This document shows positions 41,156 through 52,394 of a stretch of 64,000 nt of DNA, one piece after another. Made by a program: the position numbers and the translations under genes. The DNA is from Entoloma clypeatum (taxonomy: Eukaryota > Basidiomycota > Agaricomycetes > Agaricales > Entolomataceae). The notes beneath the pieces are model-generated. The model searched no databases. It saw only the letters and a list, made by a program, of their open reading frames with translations, and was not told the origin of the DNA. The stretch covers positions 4,650,001 through 4,714,000 of the forward strand of contig OY751487.1 of the NCBI GenBank assembly GCA_963565915.1, read 5' to 3'. Within the stretch, counting starts at the first letter, position 1. Every line of letters starts with the position of its first letter.

Positions 41156-43143
41156 TCAGTTATTAGCATGGGGATAATTCAAAATCAGAAACATGAATAT
41201 CCTACCATTTGGTGTAATCAATGTTGGATCAATCACTGAGTCGTTTGCTCGATTCAACATCAAAGCTCGTACGGCAGAGGCTGGGACACTATACTGTGGG
41301 TCACCATCCAGTGGGCCATTGATCGGCGCCGTGACCATCATGCCCTGTAGAACGAGTTCATTCATTTGCATTTGACCTACAGTCACATATCCGTCACTGG
41401 CGACACCTTCGGTAAAATGTTCTTCGGTGAAAGGTCCTTCAGCGACATCACCGGCGAACCTTTCTTCGGCGACATTCCTGACGGCGAATGGATCATTGGC
41501 AAAGTTGCCCTCGGCGACAATGGGGCGAACATGGCGAATGTCGCTGGTGGTTATATGACTGCTCGCCGTCCCCTCACTTCCACTGGGCCATTCTGTATCA
41601 GACGCGCGATGACTTCTGCTCCCCTGTGAGACGCTATTGCGATGGCGCTGATCTGGGACAGCAAGCAGGCCATTCCTTGCTGATTGGCTCTGCCTTCGCC
41701 GTCCCCTTTGAGCTTCTGCTAGTATGGGGTATTGGCTTTCCACCTCGTGTCTGTCCTTGTCAACAATCTTCTTGAAGCGAAATGCCTTGCCTGCACCATG
41801 TCGATCCTGCCTTGATATGACATGTTCAAAAAAGGCCTCGATCTCCTTCTTGTGCAGGTTTCGTGGATCCTTGATAGTGAACCCCTGTGGGAGGTATTCA
41901 GCTGCCACCAAGAGTCGCATGTTAGCTGCCAGAGTCCCAAATGGCACATGGTTAGTAAATCAGCAGCACTCGATTGAGAACAAACTCGCTTACAGTAGTG
42001 TTTGGACAAGAACTCGCATAGTAAGTGCTTGAGCTGACCCTTGGTCATTGTTCCAAAAGAGACATCGGGAACGAGGGGAAACCCATTTGGCAAAAGGGCT
42101 ATTGTCGCCGCGACGGCCAGCTGATCAGTTGCATTCGCCGGAGTCAGTCTGTCATTCGCTGGCATCAGTCTTCCATTCGCCGGCGTCAGTCTTCCATTCG
42201 CCGGAGTCAGTCCTCCAGCATCCGGCACATGTTTGAGGCCCTTAACATACTCCCCAAAAAAATGGCACATCTCATTCACCACGGTGACCTTGCTCTCCAC
42301 AAATGATGGTGCCTTTTTACCCATCAGTCCTGCTGAGTCCTCATGACTTTAGCCAGTTAGCCAGTTTTGTAAACTGTCGCCGACCGGCGAACATGACGCA
42401 CCACATTATTCTGTATTTCCCATCCTCTCTCAGGTACCCATAGAATGTCATTGTCACTACACCCATCTCATGCCAACACTTTGTGGAGAAATCCTCCACT
42501 CTCAGGGTTGCCTTGGACTTTGCTAGCCTGTCGTCGTGGTTAGGTGTGTACACTGCAATCAGTGAAGACTTACCGGCGCTGTACCTCAGGAGGATTACCT
42601 TGTTCCTGATGCTGGTCCGCTAGAATTTGGATTTCCTTCTTACCCTCAGCATCCATGGCTTCATAAATATTTTTTGCGGCACTCAACCTCTGTCCAAAAT
42701 GTGCTCGGAGTGCAAGATTCAGATTCTCCACACCAAGCATCCTCTTCATTTCCTCCTTTACCTCATTCCCCTTCACCTGCCACACAACCTCCAGTCTACT
42801 CATCTTGCGATCATGTTGCCCCCTTGTGGTCACAAATGGTCTCCAGTTGTTCCGGAGCCACTTTGCAAGTCTCTGTACTATGGTTAATTAATCCTGCAAC
42901 ACACATATATAGTCCAACTCATACCTCAGTCTGCTCCTTCACTTCCTTTGGTTCTATTGGAACATCCCCATTCTGTGTCCAGTAGTTGAGCAGTGGGAGC
43001 AAGATTGAAGTTACGATCTCGCGGCATGCTGCTGAGGATGTTGCAGAGCGGTACTCATGCTTGAAATGTTGAAAGGTGGCTCACTCCTCTGCTGTGTACT
43101 GACAGTCGGCTCGAGGCTTCCTTTGTGGCACAAAGTCGGACAT
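41156..43143 (-). pseudogene. K2: five-exon KDZ-borne gene with one early TGA
   Basis: Exons 43143-42925, 42872-42574, 42527-42385, 42332-41994 and 41925-41156 join in consistent phase to 590 codons. Introns are 46-68 nt, most with CTAAC-like branch sites. The only lesion is TGA at 43083-43081 (codon 21). Product: cytosolic or nuclear, no membrane segment; helical core (LAKWLRNNWRPF, AEGKKEIQILADQHQEQ), a GYLREDGKYRIMWCV strand region, a repeat of TPANGRL units from TTCGCCGG DNA, then FTIKDPRNLHKKEIE and an acidic FAGD/FTEG tail. Hypothetical proteins of this general build often accompany KDZ transposases in mushrooms, as I recall; the function is unknown. Confidence 0.7.
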
Positions 43144-43419
43144 GGGTGGTGGGACGTGGAATTATTCAAGAAACATCCTCGATGGAACCCATTGGACATA
43201 TATTGCTTTAGTGATTTTTGTGAACACATGTTTAATACTTTGATCATTGATGTTTAATACCTTGATCATTGATGATGTACAAAAATGATAGAAGACAAGC
43301 TTTTGCGGTGACAAGTGAACACGCGGAGATCATTGTGGGTATGTGTTCACCATGCCCCGTCGCATTTTTGCCCGTTTGAACCAATCCTCTCTCGTGAACC
43401 AATCCTCCCCAACCTTTCA
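43144..43419. promoter_or_regulatory. Divergent promoter between K2 and K3, with a 22-bp tandem pair
   Basis: 276 bp between the two start codons. Two consecutive units TGTTTAATA(C)(T/C)TTGATCATTGA lie at 43229-43250 and 43251-43272 and contain the palindrome TGATCA. They could be operators coordinating K2 and K3; this is inference from placement. Confidence 0.45.
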
Positions 43420-44143
43420 ATGTCGAGCCAACGATCAAAGCGACAGAAGAGAATTCATGTATATGATGAGGATGAGGATTATCAGGTGGTTACAGTAAAG
43501 AAGGTGACTGTATCGACTCGACAAGGACTAATTACCCAAGATGTTGATGTCCCACTATACCCGCCCACCAATTCCAATCTACAATCAGATGACGAGGCAG
43601 GTCCAAGCACTGAGCCTGTCAGTGTTGCGATCCCTCCAGATGGCCCTTTTGGTGATGCTGGATGGGAAGGATTGGCAAGCGATGACATGAATCCAAATAG
43701 AAACAAGGTACCAGCTAATAAATAATCTCGAGTATAATTACTAACAGGCATGGTAAAGCAACACTACTGGATGCAAGAATTTGTCCATCGTGCCAATTCC
43801 TTGTTGGCCGCATTACTCTCCCGAGAAGCTTTGCCGGCTGGTGGATACTGCCAGACATGCACTGGTGAGAAAAGAGCTGTGTGGAGGTGCATAGATTGTA
43901 CCATAACACCTTTACTCTGTCGTGGGTGCATGCGTCATGCTCATCGACATGACCCATTGCACCGCATCGAGTGTTGGACTGGTAGTTTCTTTTGCCATGC
44001 CGCTTTGTGGGAGGTCGGTACATACATTCTTGTTCTGCATCATCTGGACACAGACCTCTGCCCATCATTGGAATGGCAAGTCACATTCTTGGAAGAACTT
44101 CAGATCCAGCAAGATGAGAAGGAACAGCATCGACTCACGGCGA

Positions 44144-44340
44144 CAACTTTTGCCGGTGAGAATGCATTCGCCGGTGGGAATGCATTCGCCGGTGACACTA
44201 CATTCACCGGTGACACTACATTCACCGGTGACACTACATTTGCCGGTGACACTAACTTTGCCGGTGACACTACATTCGCCGGTGACACTAACTTCGCCGA
44301 TGACGATGCATTTGCCAGTGACACTACCTTCGCTGGTCCT
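44144..44340 (+). repeat. 18-bp coding minisatellite in K3 (ACATTCGCCGGTGACACT)
   Basis: About ten tandem, variably diverged units encode TFAGDT/TFTGDT/NFAGDT hexapeptides between the CxC2 cysteines and the second Cys segment. The unit core TTCGCCGG is the same word found in the KDZ termini and introns. The frame is kept throughout. Confidence 0.9.
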
Positions 44341-45810
44341 ACTGCCGATGGGGTGGATGATGATGATACTGACTACCCGAGTACCGAACTCGGCGAGGAT
44401 GATGATGAGGATGGCAACTTGATGCCATGTCATGGATATCTCGCCGAGAATCCCCTGAAGGCGGCGCCCTTCACCGACAACACAACGGCCGGCGATTCAG
44501 CTGCTGCCGAGGCACACACTAGTTCCATCCCCACCATACCCCAGCATGACTTATTGCTCAACCACTATGTGCGTGTTGTTCACCCTAATGGGATCCATCA
44601 TCTTGCGCTGGCTACCTGTCAGTGCCAAGGCCAGGAGAGTGTTCACGGCGACCTGATGCACTGTCGCCTGGTGCCAACAACCTTCATCCGGTACAGAACT
44701 GTTCTCTGTCGCTGTTCTGGATGATTTCCACCTTTCGAACCTCGAGTGCAAGGCCACGGCATACCAATACTTTCAAAAGCTTCATCGACTCACATTTCCC
44801 ATGGCACCTCTGAAGGCACCCAACCTCTATCAAGAACTGCTTCGGCTGTCGCGCATCTGGCGCTGGTTGAAGAAGAAGAAGTGGGCTGGTCATAGCCACA
44901 GAATGGCGACCGGCAAACAGACGGCACCCGCCGAATTTGGCAACTTCTGTCCAGCATGTCCCCAACCAGGAATCAATCTCCCAGAACACTGGAAAGAGGA
45001 TCCACGACGGTAGGTGCATTATCCCAATATCATGTTCCTTGGTGAATCAAATGCACAGGTGGGTGTACAATCGGTCTTTTGTCACCGACGGCAACTTCAA
45101 GGCTGACCATGTTTGGCAAAAAGCCTCCGGCGAGGTGTGGCTGGATGAGGGTGCTGGTATGATGTCAAAGCGTGAAGACTATCTCGGATTCCTGAAAACC
45201 GCCATAGAGTGCCTCACAGTATGAAAGTTTCTGCATTGTTATACAGCCCAGAGATGCTGAAAATTTGATCTCTAGAAGGCACCATGTGAGAACCAGTTTC
45301 GTGCCATTGAGCTTGCTATGCTTGGCTCCAAGGCATGCGACATCACTGGCATCGTTGCCGTTGCCTGTGCACGGCATGGGTGTTTTGTCCCCAACGTGAT
45401 TGCCAATCTGTTCAAGGGTGAGGGCCAAAAAAATGCTGACTTGGTTCTTCTTATGGGTATCAAGTATGGCAATGTGGATGTGGAACAGATCGTCATGATC
45501 ATCTACGACATTGTCTGTCAATACTTTGTCTACCTTTATGACCGCATTGGTCACCTCCTCCCCCCTGGCCTGGTGCTTGACCGGGCTATCGGCCTCTTTC
45601 ATGTACATGGCCACAAGGAAGAATGTTTTTTCTGGTATGCCATGTCCTTCATTCCTGGCGCTGCCATCACCGCCGGTGAAATCCTCGAGACTCTGTGGTC
45701 AAATTTGAACGTCATTACAACAACAGTACGGACGGCTACACTGGCAAATAGGGCCGAAACCATTGATGACCATGCAACAGACTCAAATCACAAGAAGATG
45801 TTGAACATGG

Positions 45811-46109
45811 GTAAGTATTCCACAATCATCCCTTTCTTGTTTCTCTGACGATTTCTTCGCTGATATCCTTTCACCGACATTCTTTCGCCGATCATCCCTT
45901 TCGCCGGTCCTTCCTTTCGCCGATCATCCCTTTCACTGGTCCTTCCTTTCGCCGATCCTTCCTTTCGCCGGTCCTTCTTTTCACCAGTGACATCCTTTCG
46001 CCGACATTGTTTCGCCGATCCTCCCTTTCGCCGATCCTTCCTTTCGCCGATCCTTCCTTTCGCCGTCCTTCCTTTCGCCGGTACATGTTCGCTGTTTCGC
46101 TGGTCTCAG
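45811..46109 (+). repeat. K3 intron 4, filled with CTTTCGCCG minisatellite
   Basis: Donor GTAAGT at 45811, acceptor TCTCAG at 46104-46109; phase requires this acceptor. Positions 45845-46085 consist of irregular 15-20-bp units CCTTTCGCCGATCCTT / CCTTTCGCCGGTCCTT. The same array with the adjoining exon is copied in inverse orientation at 31288-31545. Confidence 0.85.
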
Positions 46110-47438
46110 TACATGTCTTGTGCCGGCGACACATCCAGGCGAGATCAATGTCTCATGCCGCGATGGACTACTTCGTTAAGATGATGACAGCAATCACCCA
46201 TGATCATGTGAACAACTGGGAGATAGAAATTAAAGCTGCTGAAGCACGTCGCCTCGCTGATGTCATGGCAATGGATATTCTACGTACTCATACAACCGAG
46301 CCCGAGGAGCCTGTCGATATAATGCCAAGCGAGGTGCACACCCCGGTGGAAGAATGGATAAGAATGGCCCTCAATATCGAGGAGAAACAGTGCGTGTTTT
46401 ATGTGTCACTCACTCGTAATCCTTCTGATTTCTGGGCAGGATTGAGTTAGAGGACCGTCTCCGGCATTGGAAAAAGAACCCTCGGCCTGAAGATGCAAAA
46501 CAGATTGAACACCTTCAAGATAATCTCACATCCCAGCTGACTGTGCTCGATACATTGCAACAGCAGGTTGGGGTGCTGGGAACAGTGGCACCAGATACAT
46601 CAACATCAGATGATCCGACAGCCTTTGACGATCTTGATGATGATGAGCATGAAGGCGAGAGCGATGACGACGGCGACGTCCCCAGCCGCTATACTGTCAC
46701 CGGCAACCTCCCACATGAACACCGGCCACTTGTCTTGCCTTCCACTGCGTCTGGTCGCAATCAAGCTCACTGTGCTGTAGAGGTGGCCGAATGAACGAGG
46801 CAGGCCACATGGCATCTCAATGCACTTTGCACCATCATCGCCGACAAATCCTTTCACTACTCCCATGTCATCCGAGTAGCACCCCGAAAAAGTGTCAAAC
46901 CTCGAGCTCAAGCCGCGATCATCAAGCTCAATCAGCAGATTTCTTTCCATTCTCGAGTATATACACAATGCAGGGCGGCCCTCGGCCGGCTGCAAGCTTC
47001 GCCGGACGTCATGGCGAGATTTCGGGTTCGCCTTTTAGTCCAACGTGTTCATTGATTACATGCACGAGCACGAAGCCACCGCTGGGAGGAGGAAGTCATC
47101 CTCGTCCAATATGAGATGGGTTGGACAACCCGATATTTTATCCATCAACGGGACATTTGGGACGGCCGGCGACAAGTCGCTGCTTCGCCGGGACTCATGG
47201 CACATGCAGCGAGAAAGGTGGTGATGTGGCAGATCCTTGTGACAGACGCTGAAGATGAATTTGCGGGTACTACAAGGTCATATGTGCGGATAATTGAGTA
47301 GTGTTTTCACATTTACACATAACATAAGGAAAAAAAACATGCATGTAACGTGTAACGATGTGACACATGGCATAAGCACATTGTTATCTGTCACATTTAC
47401 CGCCATCTTCTTCTCATCCACAGTCTATTGCAACTACA

Positions 47439-49588
47439 ATGCCCTCTTCCTCCACCTCAACTTTGTTTATGACTGCTCCTCCTCGTCCCGATCCAAATAC
47501 AGTAGTTGCATACTGTGAGTCACGCTTCTGTGCCGCTTTGCTCGGTATCCAGCAGGCGCTGGCGAATCAGCATGGGTGGATGAAGGATATACTTGCCTCA
47601 GAATTGGTAAGCTGATGTGCCGATTAAATAATCTGTATGCTCACATATCATAGGCCGTGTCGATGCGCTTTGTCGGCCTGGCGGCAAGTGCTGGAGTGCC
47701 AATAGACATTCCAATCATCACTCGCACACTGTCGTTCACCGATCTGGGTGGATATGGAAACGACGCTCATCCCCATTTTCCTTGGTCAGCTGTGCTTGAT
47801 GGGAGCTCCCACCCGACGCAAGAATTTGGCATTGTGCCGCACTACCACCTCGACTGGTGGAACCACCCAGAGCGCCCCCAGCAGATTTTGGATGTCGACA
47901 CGCTCACCCAGTGTCTCGAAGTCCACCATGGCATGCTTGGTCACCCGCCGGGCGGCGAGACTGTCGCCGGTCCATTCGCCGGTCACTCTCTTGCCGACTA
48001 TCCATCAATTCCCCCTCCCCATATCTCTCTGAACTCTCAAGCAGCGGCGGGGTACCGCGCCGTGGCCCTTGACGCCTCTCACCAACTCCAAGCAGTGGCG
48101 AACAGGCTTCATGCTCAGGAAACAGCGTCGGCGAATGTGTTGCACTTGGCCATCCATCGTGCTAGTGGTTTCAACATGCTCTATGAGCATGCCATGACTC
48201 TTGAATCCCTGGATCCTGCAAGGGGACACATTGCAGGACCACCATATCAGCCATCGGCAACCATTGGCAATCGCGCCGGTTCGCCAGCGGCCACTCCCCA
48301 ACCCTCATCCTCACAGCCGATGCGCAAATCAACCACCGCTCAAACACAATGGAAAGGTAGGCCGAGGAGCAAGAAAGTCACCCTCCAGGATCTGGCCACC
48401 ATGATCCAGGAGACTGCAGCGGCTGAACGCAACCGATACCAGCAGCACCCCAGCCTGAAGTGGACCTGGGGCGTCGATCTCGAAGTTGACGACATCAGGA
48501 AGCTGGTGAGAGCAGCAGAAAACCAGTACCAGCTGCCGCATTCTGGATATGACGAGTCCCTAGCCGACAGCGGTTTTGCAGGTAACGACTCTGATGGCCC
48601 AGGAGAAGCCCCCTTCTCAGACATGATTGGTCGCCATTCCGCTGCCTCGCCATCTCTCATCACCGACCTCGGCACCCTCGATATTCCCCACCATTTCAGA
48701 GAGTACCCCCTTCGCCGAGCCCACACGGCCACGCCGGCAGACAACCTGCCACATGGGGCAGGTGACAACCCTGCTTTTCTTCCTGCCCCTTCCCTCACCG
48801 CTCTCGATGCCGAGTGTGACTCACCGATTTTCACTCCAATCCCCAGGTCACCCCCAACTCAAACTCCGGCCACCTCCACATCGCCTGTCGCTGATCACCA
48901 GGAGGTTGTCGACATTATCATGGGCGATATCAGTGATGAACAAGCGACCTCTGTGGGCGATATTCCTCTCCACCTTGTCATGCAGACACTGGAGGATATG
49001 AGTGACACCGACTCGCCATCCCAACATTCGCCGGCCGACCCTTCGCCGTCCAAACCTTTGCCATCTTCGCCGTCTTCGCCGTCTTCACCGTCTTCACTGT
49101 CTTCACCGTGCCACCCTTCGCCGAAGCCTGTTGCGCCAATAAGGCGTTCACTGTCCATTGATTCCCCAGCCACTCCTTCCACCGCGATCTATCATCAGAC
49201 TCTGGACGTTGTCATGAACATCCTAGAGGAGGAGGAGAGTGACATAGAGGATGACCAGAGCAGGCCCCCACCGTCAACGCTATTTGACAGACGGCAAAAC
49301 AGACGGCAAAACAGACGGCAAAACTGACAACGACAGCGACAGCAGTGGATCCGTCACCAACGCACCTACTGCCGCCAACGTTGCCAGCACACTGAAGGTG
49401 TCGACTCCGATGTCTCTGATAGTGAGCCAACTGGACCCCCCCCTCTCATTCGTTCGCCGGGGCTCTTTGCCCATGCCCCTGGGGCTCAATTCCAACGCCG
49501 CCCTTGGACCGCTGAAGATTTAGCTGATGTGCGTGTCCCTGGCAGTTTGAGTGATACTGGGTCATCGGAGAGCGAGGGTGCAGAGTGA
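47439..49588 (+). pseudogene. K4: long disordered KDZ-borne protein, one late TGA
   Basis: Exon 1 47439-47606 (ATG 47439) and exon 2 from 47654, with a 47-nt intron and phase kept. Around 612 codons to TGA at 49325; the same frame then runs 87 more codons to TGA at 49586, so the first TGA is probably a decayed CGA inside an RQNRQRQ stretch. N-terminal globular part with WNHPERPQQIL and HLDWW, a basic patch (KGRPRSKKVTLQDLATMIQE) and a long Ser/Pro/Asp-rich tail with SPSSP repeats from TTCGCCG DNA. A 12-bp unit AGACGGCAAAAC occurs three times (about 49287-49323). Family unknown. K1 exon 3 has a similar build. Confidence 0.6.
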
Positions 49589-49667
49589 TATGCCTATAGC
49601 GGGGTACCATTGTTATTACATTATACTATATACAGATGTCTACCCTTCTTCTCTACAATAAAATGAG

Positions 49668-49989
49668 CCTTGGTTGTCGCCGGCCATATTGAACCAGATT
49701 GAATTGTTGTTGCCGGCTGCATTGAGTTTGTCGCCGGCCACATTGATGTTGTCGCTGGCCACATTGAGTTTGTCGCTGGCTGCATTGACTGTCGCCGGCT
49801 GCGTTGGGTTTGTTGCCGGCTGCATTGAGTTTGTCGCCGGCTGCATTGACTTGGTCGCCGACCACATTTCATTCTGTCGCCGTTCGCCGTGGCAAATTCG
49901 CTGGTGCTCTAGCGAATTGGCTGCTTCCGTAATTTACCATACAGTGTATGTGTTTGCTAGACCATATATTACAATACAGTGTAGGTTGA
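49668..49989. repeat. KDZ right terminal inverted repeat and subterminal array
   Basis: Alternating GTTGTCGCCGGCCACATTGA and GTTTGTCGCCGGCTGCATTGA-like units (49668-49880), then the GCTGGTGCTCTAGCG segment and AATTTACCATACAGTGTATGTG, ending CACTGTAGG-type sequence GTGTAGGTTGA at 49989. Mirrors 30841-31280. Confidence 0.85.
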
Positions 49990-50438
49990 GTATGTGGACC
50001 CATCCACTGTGATCACCTCCAGTGTTGATGTGATCGTATGCTGTTCCGAGCCCTGAGACTCACCATTGTGCTTGTCACTGGCAGTCTTAGTAGACTCAAT
50101 GCCGCTACATCGCGAACACGATAGATCAAGTGCACCTCGATCTGTACATACAACATTAATCATTATGTGGATGTTTAATCCCACATCATTGTGTAGCGTG
50201 ATGAGCTAGCAGATCCAGGCAATAATACCCCAATGATCGCGATGCCCATCCGCCTCCATACATGTGTCTACCAGTTAACTCTGTGTACGATGTTAAACGT
50301 GGAATAGGGGTCTGATGGACTTTAGTGGAGTAAAACACATGTTGCTGTGTCCCTGTTTCATCTAAAATCCAGTGATTTGACATGTGACTGACACATTCTA
50401 TTTCCAGTCTTTTGTGCTCTCACCCTTCGCATCAAATC
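49990..50438 (+). other. Co-C leader after the KDZ insertion
   Basis: Runs from the KDZ right end to the Co-C gag start. It should contain the rest of the Co-C LTR and the primer site, but I cannot find a GGTTATGAGC-like match or a clear CA boundary. No gene. Confidence 0.5.
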
Positions 50439-51733
50439 ATGTCTTCTTTTGATTACAAATGCACTGTCGTCAAGATGACCAGCTCTAACTGGAAGGAGTG
50501 GAGCGATCAGATGACAGGGTTTTTACAGTTTGAAGGGACCTGGATGCTCGTATCCGGGGACTGGTTACAGCCAACCTCCCTGACAGCTGCTTCGACGTCT
50601 GAACAATGAAAGGAGTTCCGCGAGTGGAAGGAGAAAGACTTGAAAGCACGCAGTGCAATCATCTTATCTCTGGTGGAATCTGTAAAACATGAGGTTACAG
50701 CATTCCAGACTTCAAAAGAGGTTTGGGATCAGCTAAAAACTCTCTTTGAGAATAAAGGCCCCGACCAGATGTTCAAGGACTTTGCCTTGACTCTCAATTG
50801 GCACCTGTCTGGTGGTGACCCCTGTCCAGAATTCTCTAAATTCCGTGATCTCTTGGCACACCTCGATGGGCACAAGATCCCCTTCGCTCCTAAATTGCAA
50901 GGGATGCTTGCTGTGCACCGTCTACCTGCCAAGTGGAAACATCTTGGTTCGCATCTGGCTAAAGAATGGAAGTTAGATACTTTCAAACTTACAGATGTTG
51001 AAGAGATTGTAACCGCGGAGTACATGCACGTACAAGCCGAAGCACAATTTCCGGCTGCCAACAAGATCTCCGCTGTCAAGCGAAAAGGACAGGAACCCCG
51101 CTGGCGCAATGGTCCGGGACCTGCTGATGCTTCTGGGTCAAACCAGAATTCCGGCAAACCTCATCAACAGAACAAAGGAAAAGGAAAGGCAAAGGAGACA
51201 CTGTCGAACAACTCCGGTGATCAAAATAAGAAGCAGCCGTTTGTACCCAAAAAGGAAGGGTCGCAGAGTTGGAAAAAGGCCCAGCATGCCCAAGAGGGCG
51301 CTGCAGGCGACACTGCCGGCTGCTCTCATGTTGCCTCATCGGCAATGACTATGAATCTGCCGACACCTTCCTTCACCACTGTCACGGACTCAGGACACAT
51401 CATTCTCTCCCAACAATCTTCTACTTGAACAACTGACCCTCGTTGTCCTCCTCCTCTCGAATTGCGGTTGACATCCAGTCCTGCTGAACATATCATGACT
51501 GCAGGTGCGAGAGAGCTTCTCGATCACATGACAAACACATCCGCGCAGTGTTTCACAGGTGCTCCGGTTAATGAACCGTTGATGTACCCTGAGATGCAGG
51601 CGGCGTGTGATGTTGTCACATCTCTTGGCATTATGGGAACATCCCAGACCCTCCAAAATGTCAATAATGTCATATACCCTGAAGACATTCTGGGGATATA
51701 TTTGACCCCTGACAATGAGGTAATGGATGAAGC
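50439..51733 (+). pseudogene. Co-C gag, broken
   Basis: ATG 50439 opens MSSFDYKCTVVKMTSSNWKE, a typical copia gag start with NWKEW and WMLVSGD. The frame continues to the Co-B insertion with only two interruptions, TGA at 50607 and at 51426, both in contexts where CGA is expected. The capsid-like helical region (EVWDQLKTLFENKG) precedes a Lys/Gln-rich basic part (KGKGKAKE) that may bind RNA in place of a zinc knuckle. The target copy gaagc is at 51729-51733. Confidence 0.82.
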
Positions 51734-52026
51734 TGTTGAAACTTTTCCATCACATAGATTAGATTAGATTAGATTACATCACGTGACCATTTACACATCT
51801 TTGATTACATACTTATTTGTTTGGTACAAACAGTAGTATGGTATATAAGGCCAGGAAACTGTCAATATCAACAAGTTGTCTCTTGACTCTTAACCAGCTC
51901 AACCGCTCTCACCAGTCTCACCCTCCCAAATCATGTAAGTGGCTAGAACGGTTAAGTAGAGTACTTCCACACTGTAGCTGTGTTGCTCAGTACGCCTGTG
52001 GCTAGCGCCCAGGTGGAACTTCAACA
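51734..52026 (+). repeat. Co-B 5' LTR
   Basis: TGTTGAAACTTTTCC ... GGAACTTCAACA. Carries the fourfold GATTA array, ATCACGTGACC, TATATAAGGCCAGG and ATGTAAGTGG (donor G at 51935). With the acceptor CCTTTTAG at 52381-52382 a 448-nt leader intron 12 nt before the ATG is possible, at the same place as in Co-A. Confidence 0.92.
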
Positions 52027-52041
52027 GGTTATGAGCCCCGG
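52027..52041 (+). promoter_or_regulatory. Co-B primer binding site, half-tRNA type
   Basis: GGTTATGAGCCCCGG directly after the LTR, complementary to the anticodon arm of initiator methionine tRNA (GGGCUCAUAACC). Confidence 0.8.
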
Positions 52042-52394
52042 ATAGCAGAGGGACTTGGGAACGCTGGCAACAGCAAGTACCTGCCCACTCTACCCTGGTT
52101 GGCAAAGAACCGATCGAAAGATCTAGGTTCTGAGTCTTACTTCTTCACACATGAACCTGGGAACGTCATTATGACAAGTACCTGTCATGAAGCGTCCCTA
52201 AGGGGATTGACTTAGTACACATCATGTGGAAACGTTGATCATACCTCACACACTTCTGACAAAAAGGGTTTTTCCCACAAACCGCTATTCCTAAAGGGAA
52301 TATGTTATGAGGAATCATTTATTTGTTTTCTCTAAAAATCAAATTTATAAAGAACATCACTGATTGGGAGAACTCCTTTTAGATTCATTAAAAA

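Larger units (their letters stand above)
43420..47301 (+). pseudogene. K3: CxC2-KDZ transposase, broken by one frameshift and two TGAs
   Basis: Exons 43420-43707, 43759-45008, 45058-45218, 45276-45810, 46110-46389 and 46440-47301; introns 49-57 nt except intron 4 (299 nt). N-terminus is acidic and disordered. A CxC2 cluster (CQTCTG, WRCIDC, LCRGCMRHAH) at about 43845-43960 and LALATCQCQG near 44608 form the usual zinc module. The KDZ RNase H-fold core supplies acids in TDGNFKADH (near 45085), YDIVCQYF (45507) and EILETLWSNLN (near 45685), with FHVHGHKEECFFWY between. The C-terminal WEEEVILVQYEMGW segment follows. Lesions: +1 shift near 44692, TGA at 46792 and at 47053. In its intact form it would cut and paste the element via the terminal repeats. 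Confidence 0.88.
30841..49989. mobile_element. KDZ-type DNA transposon with five genes, split by Co-A
   Basis: The outermost bases are inverted repeats: TCAACCTACACTGTATTG at 30841 and its complement ending at 49989. Homology continues inward through CACATACACTGTATGGTAAATTA, the GCTAGAGCACCAGC segment and arrays of GCCGGCGACAA-type units. Inside is a CxC2-KDZ transposase (K3) with four further genes. Length without Co-A is about 13.4 kb. I see no matching target duplication directly outside (left ...tcaggtag, right gtatgtgg...), so the exact ends may be off by some bases or the duplication has decayed. Confidence 0.85.

Noticed and set aside
43420..47301. TGA read as an amino acid (recoding) in the KDZ genes
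   Set aside because: K3 also has a frameshift, K1 is split by Co-A, and TGAs occur in retroelement genes where sister copies have CGA; decay explains them better.
30841..49989. Starship-type giant element
   Set aside because: No tyrosine-recombinase gene is seen. There are clear inverted repeats and a KDZ transposase, and net size is only about 13 kb.
49990..49997. Target duplication for the KDZ element
   Set aside because: Left flank tcaggtag and right flank gtatgtgg do not match in any shift of a few bases.
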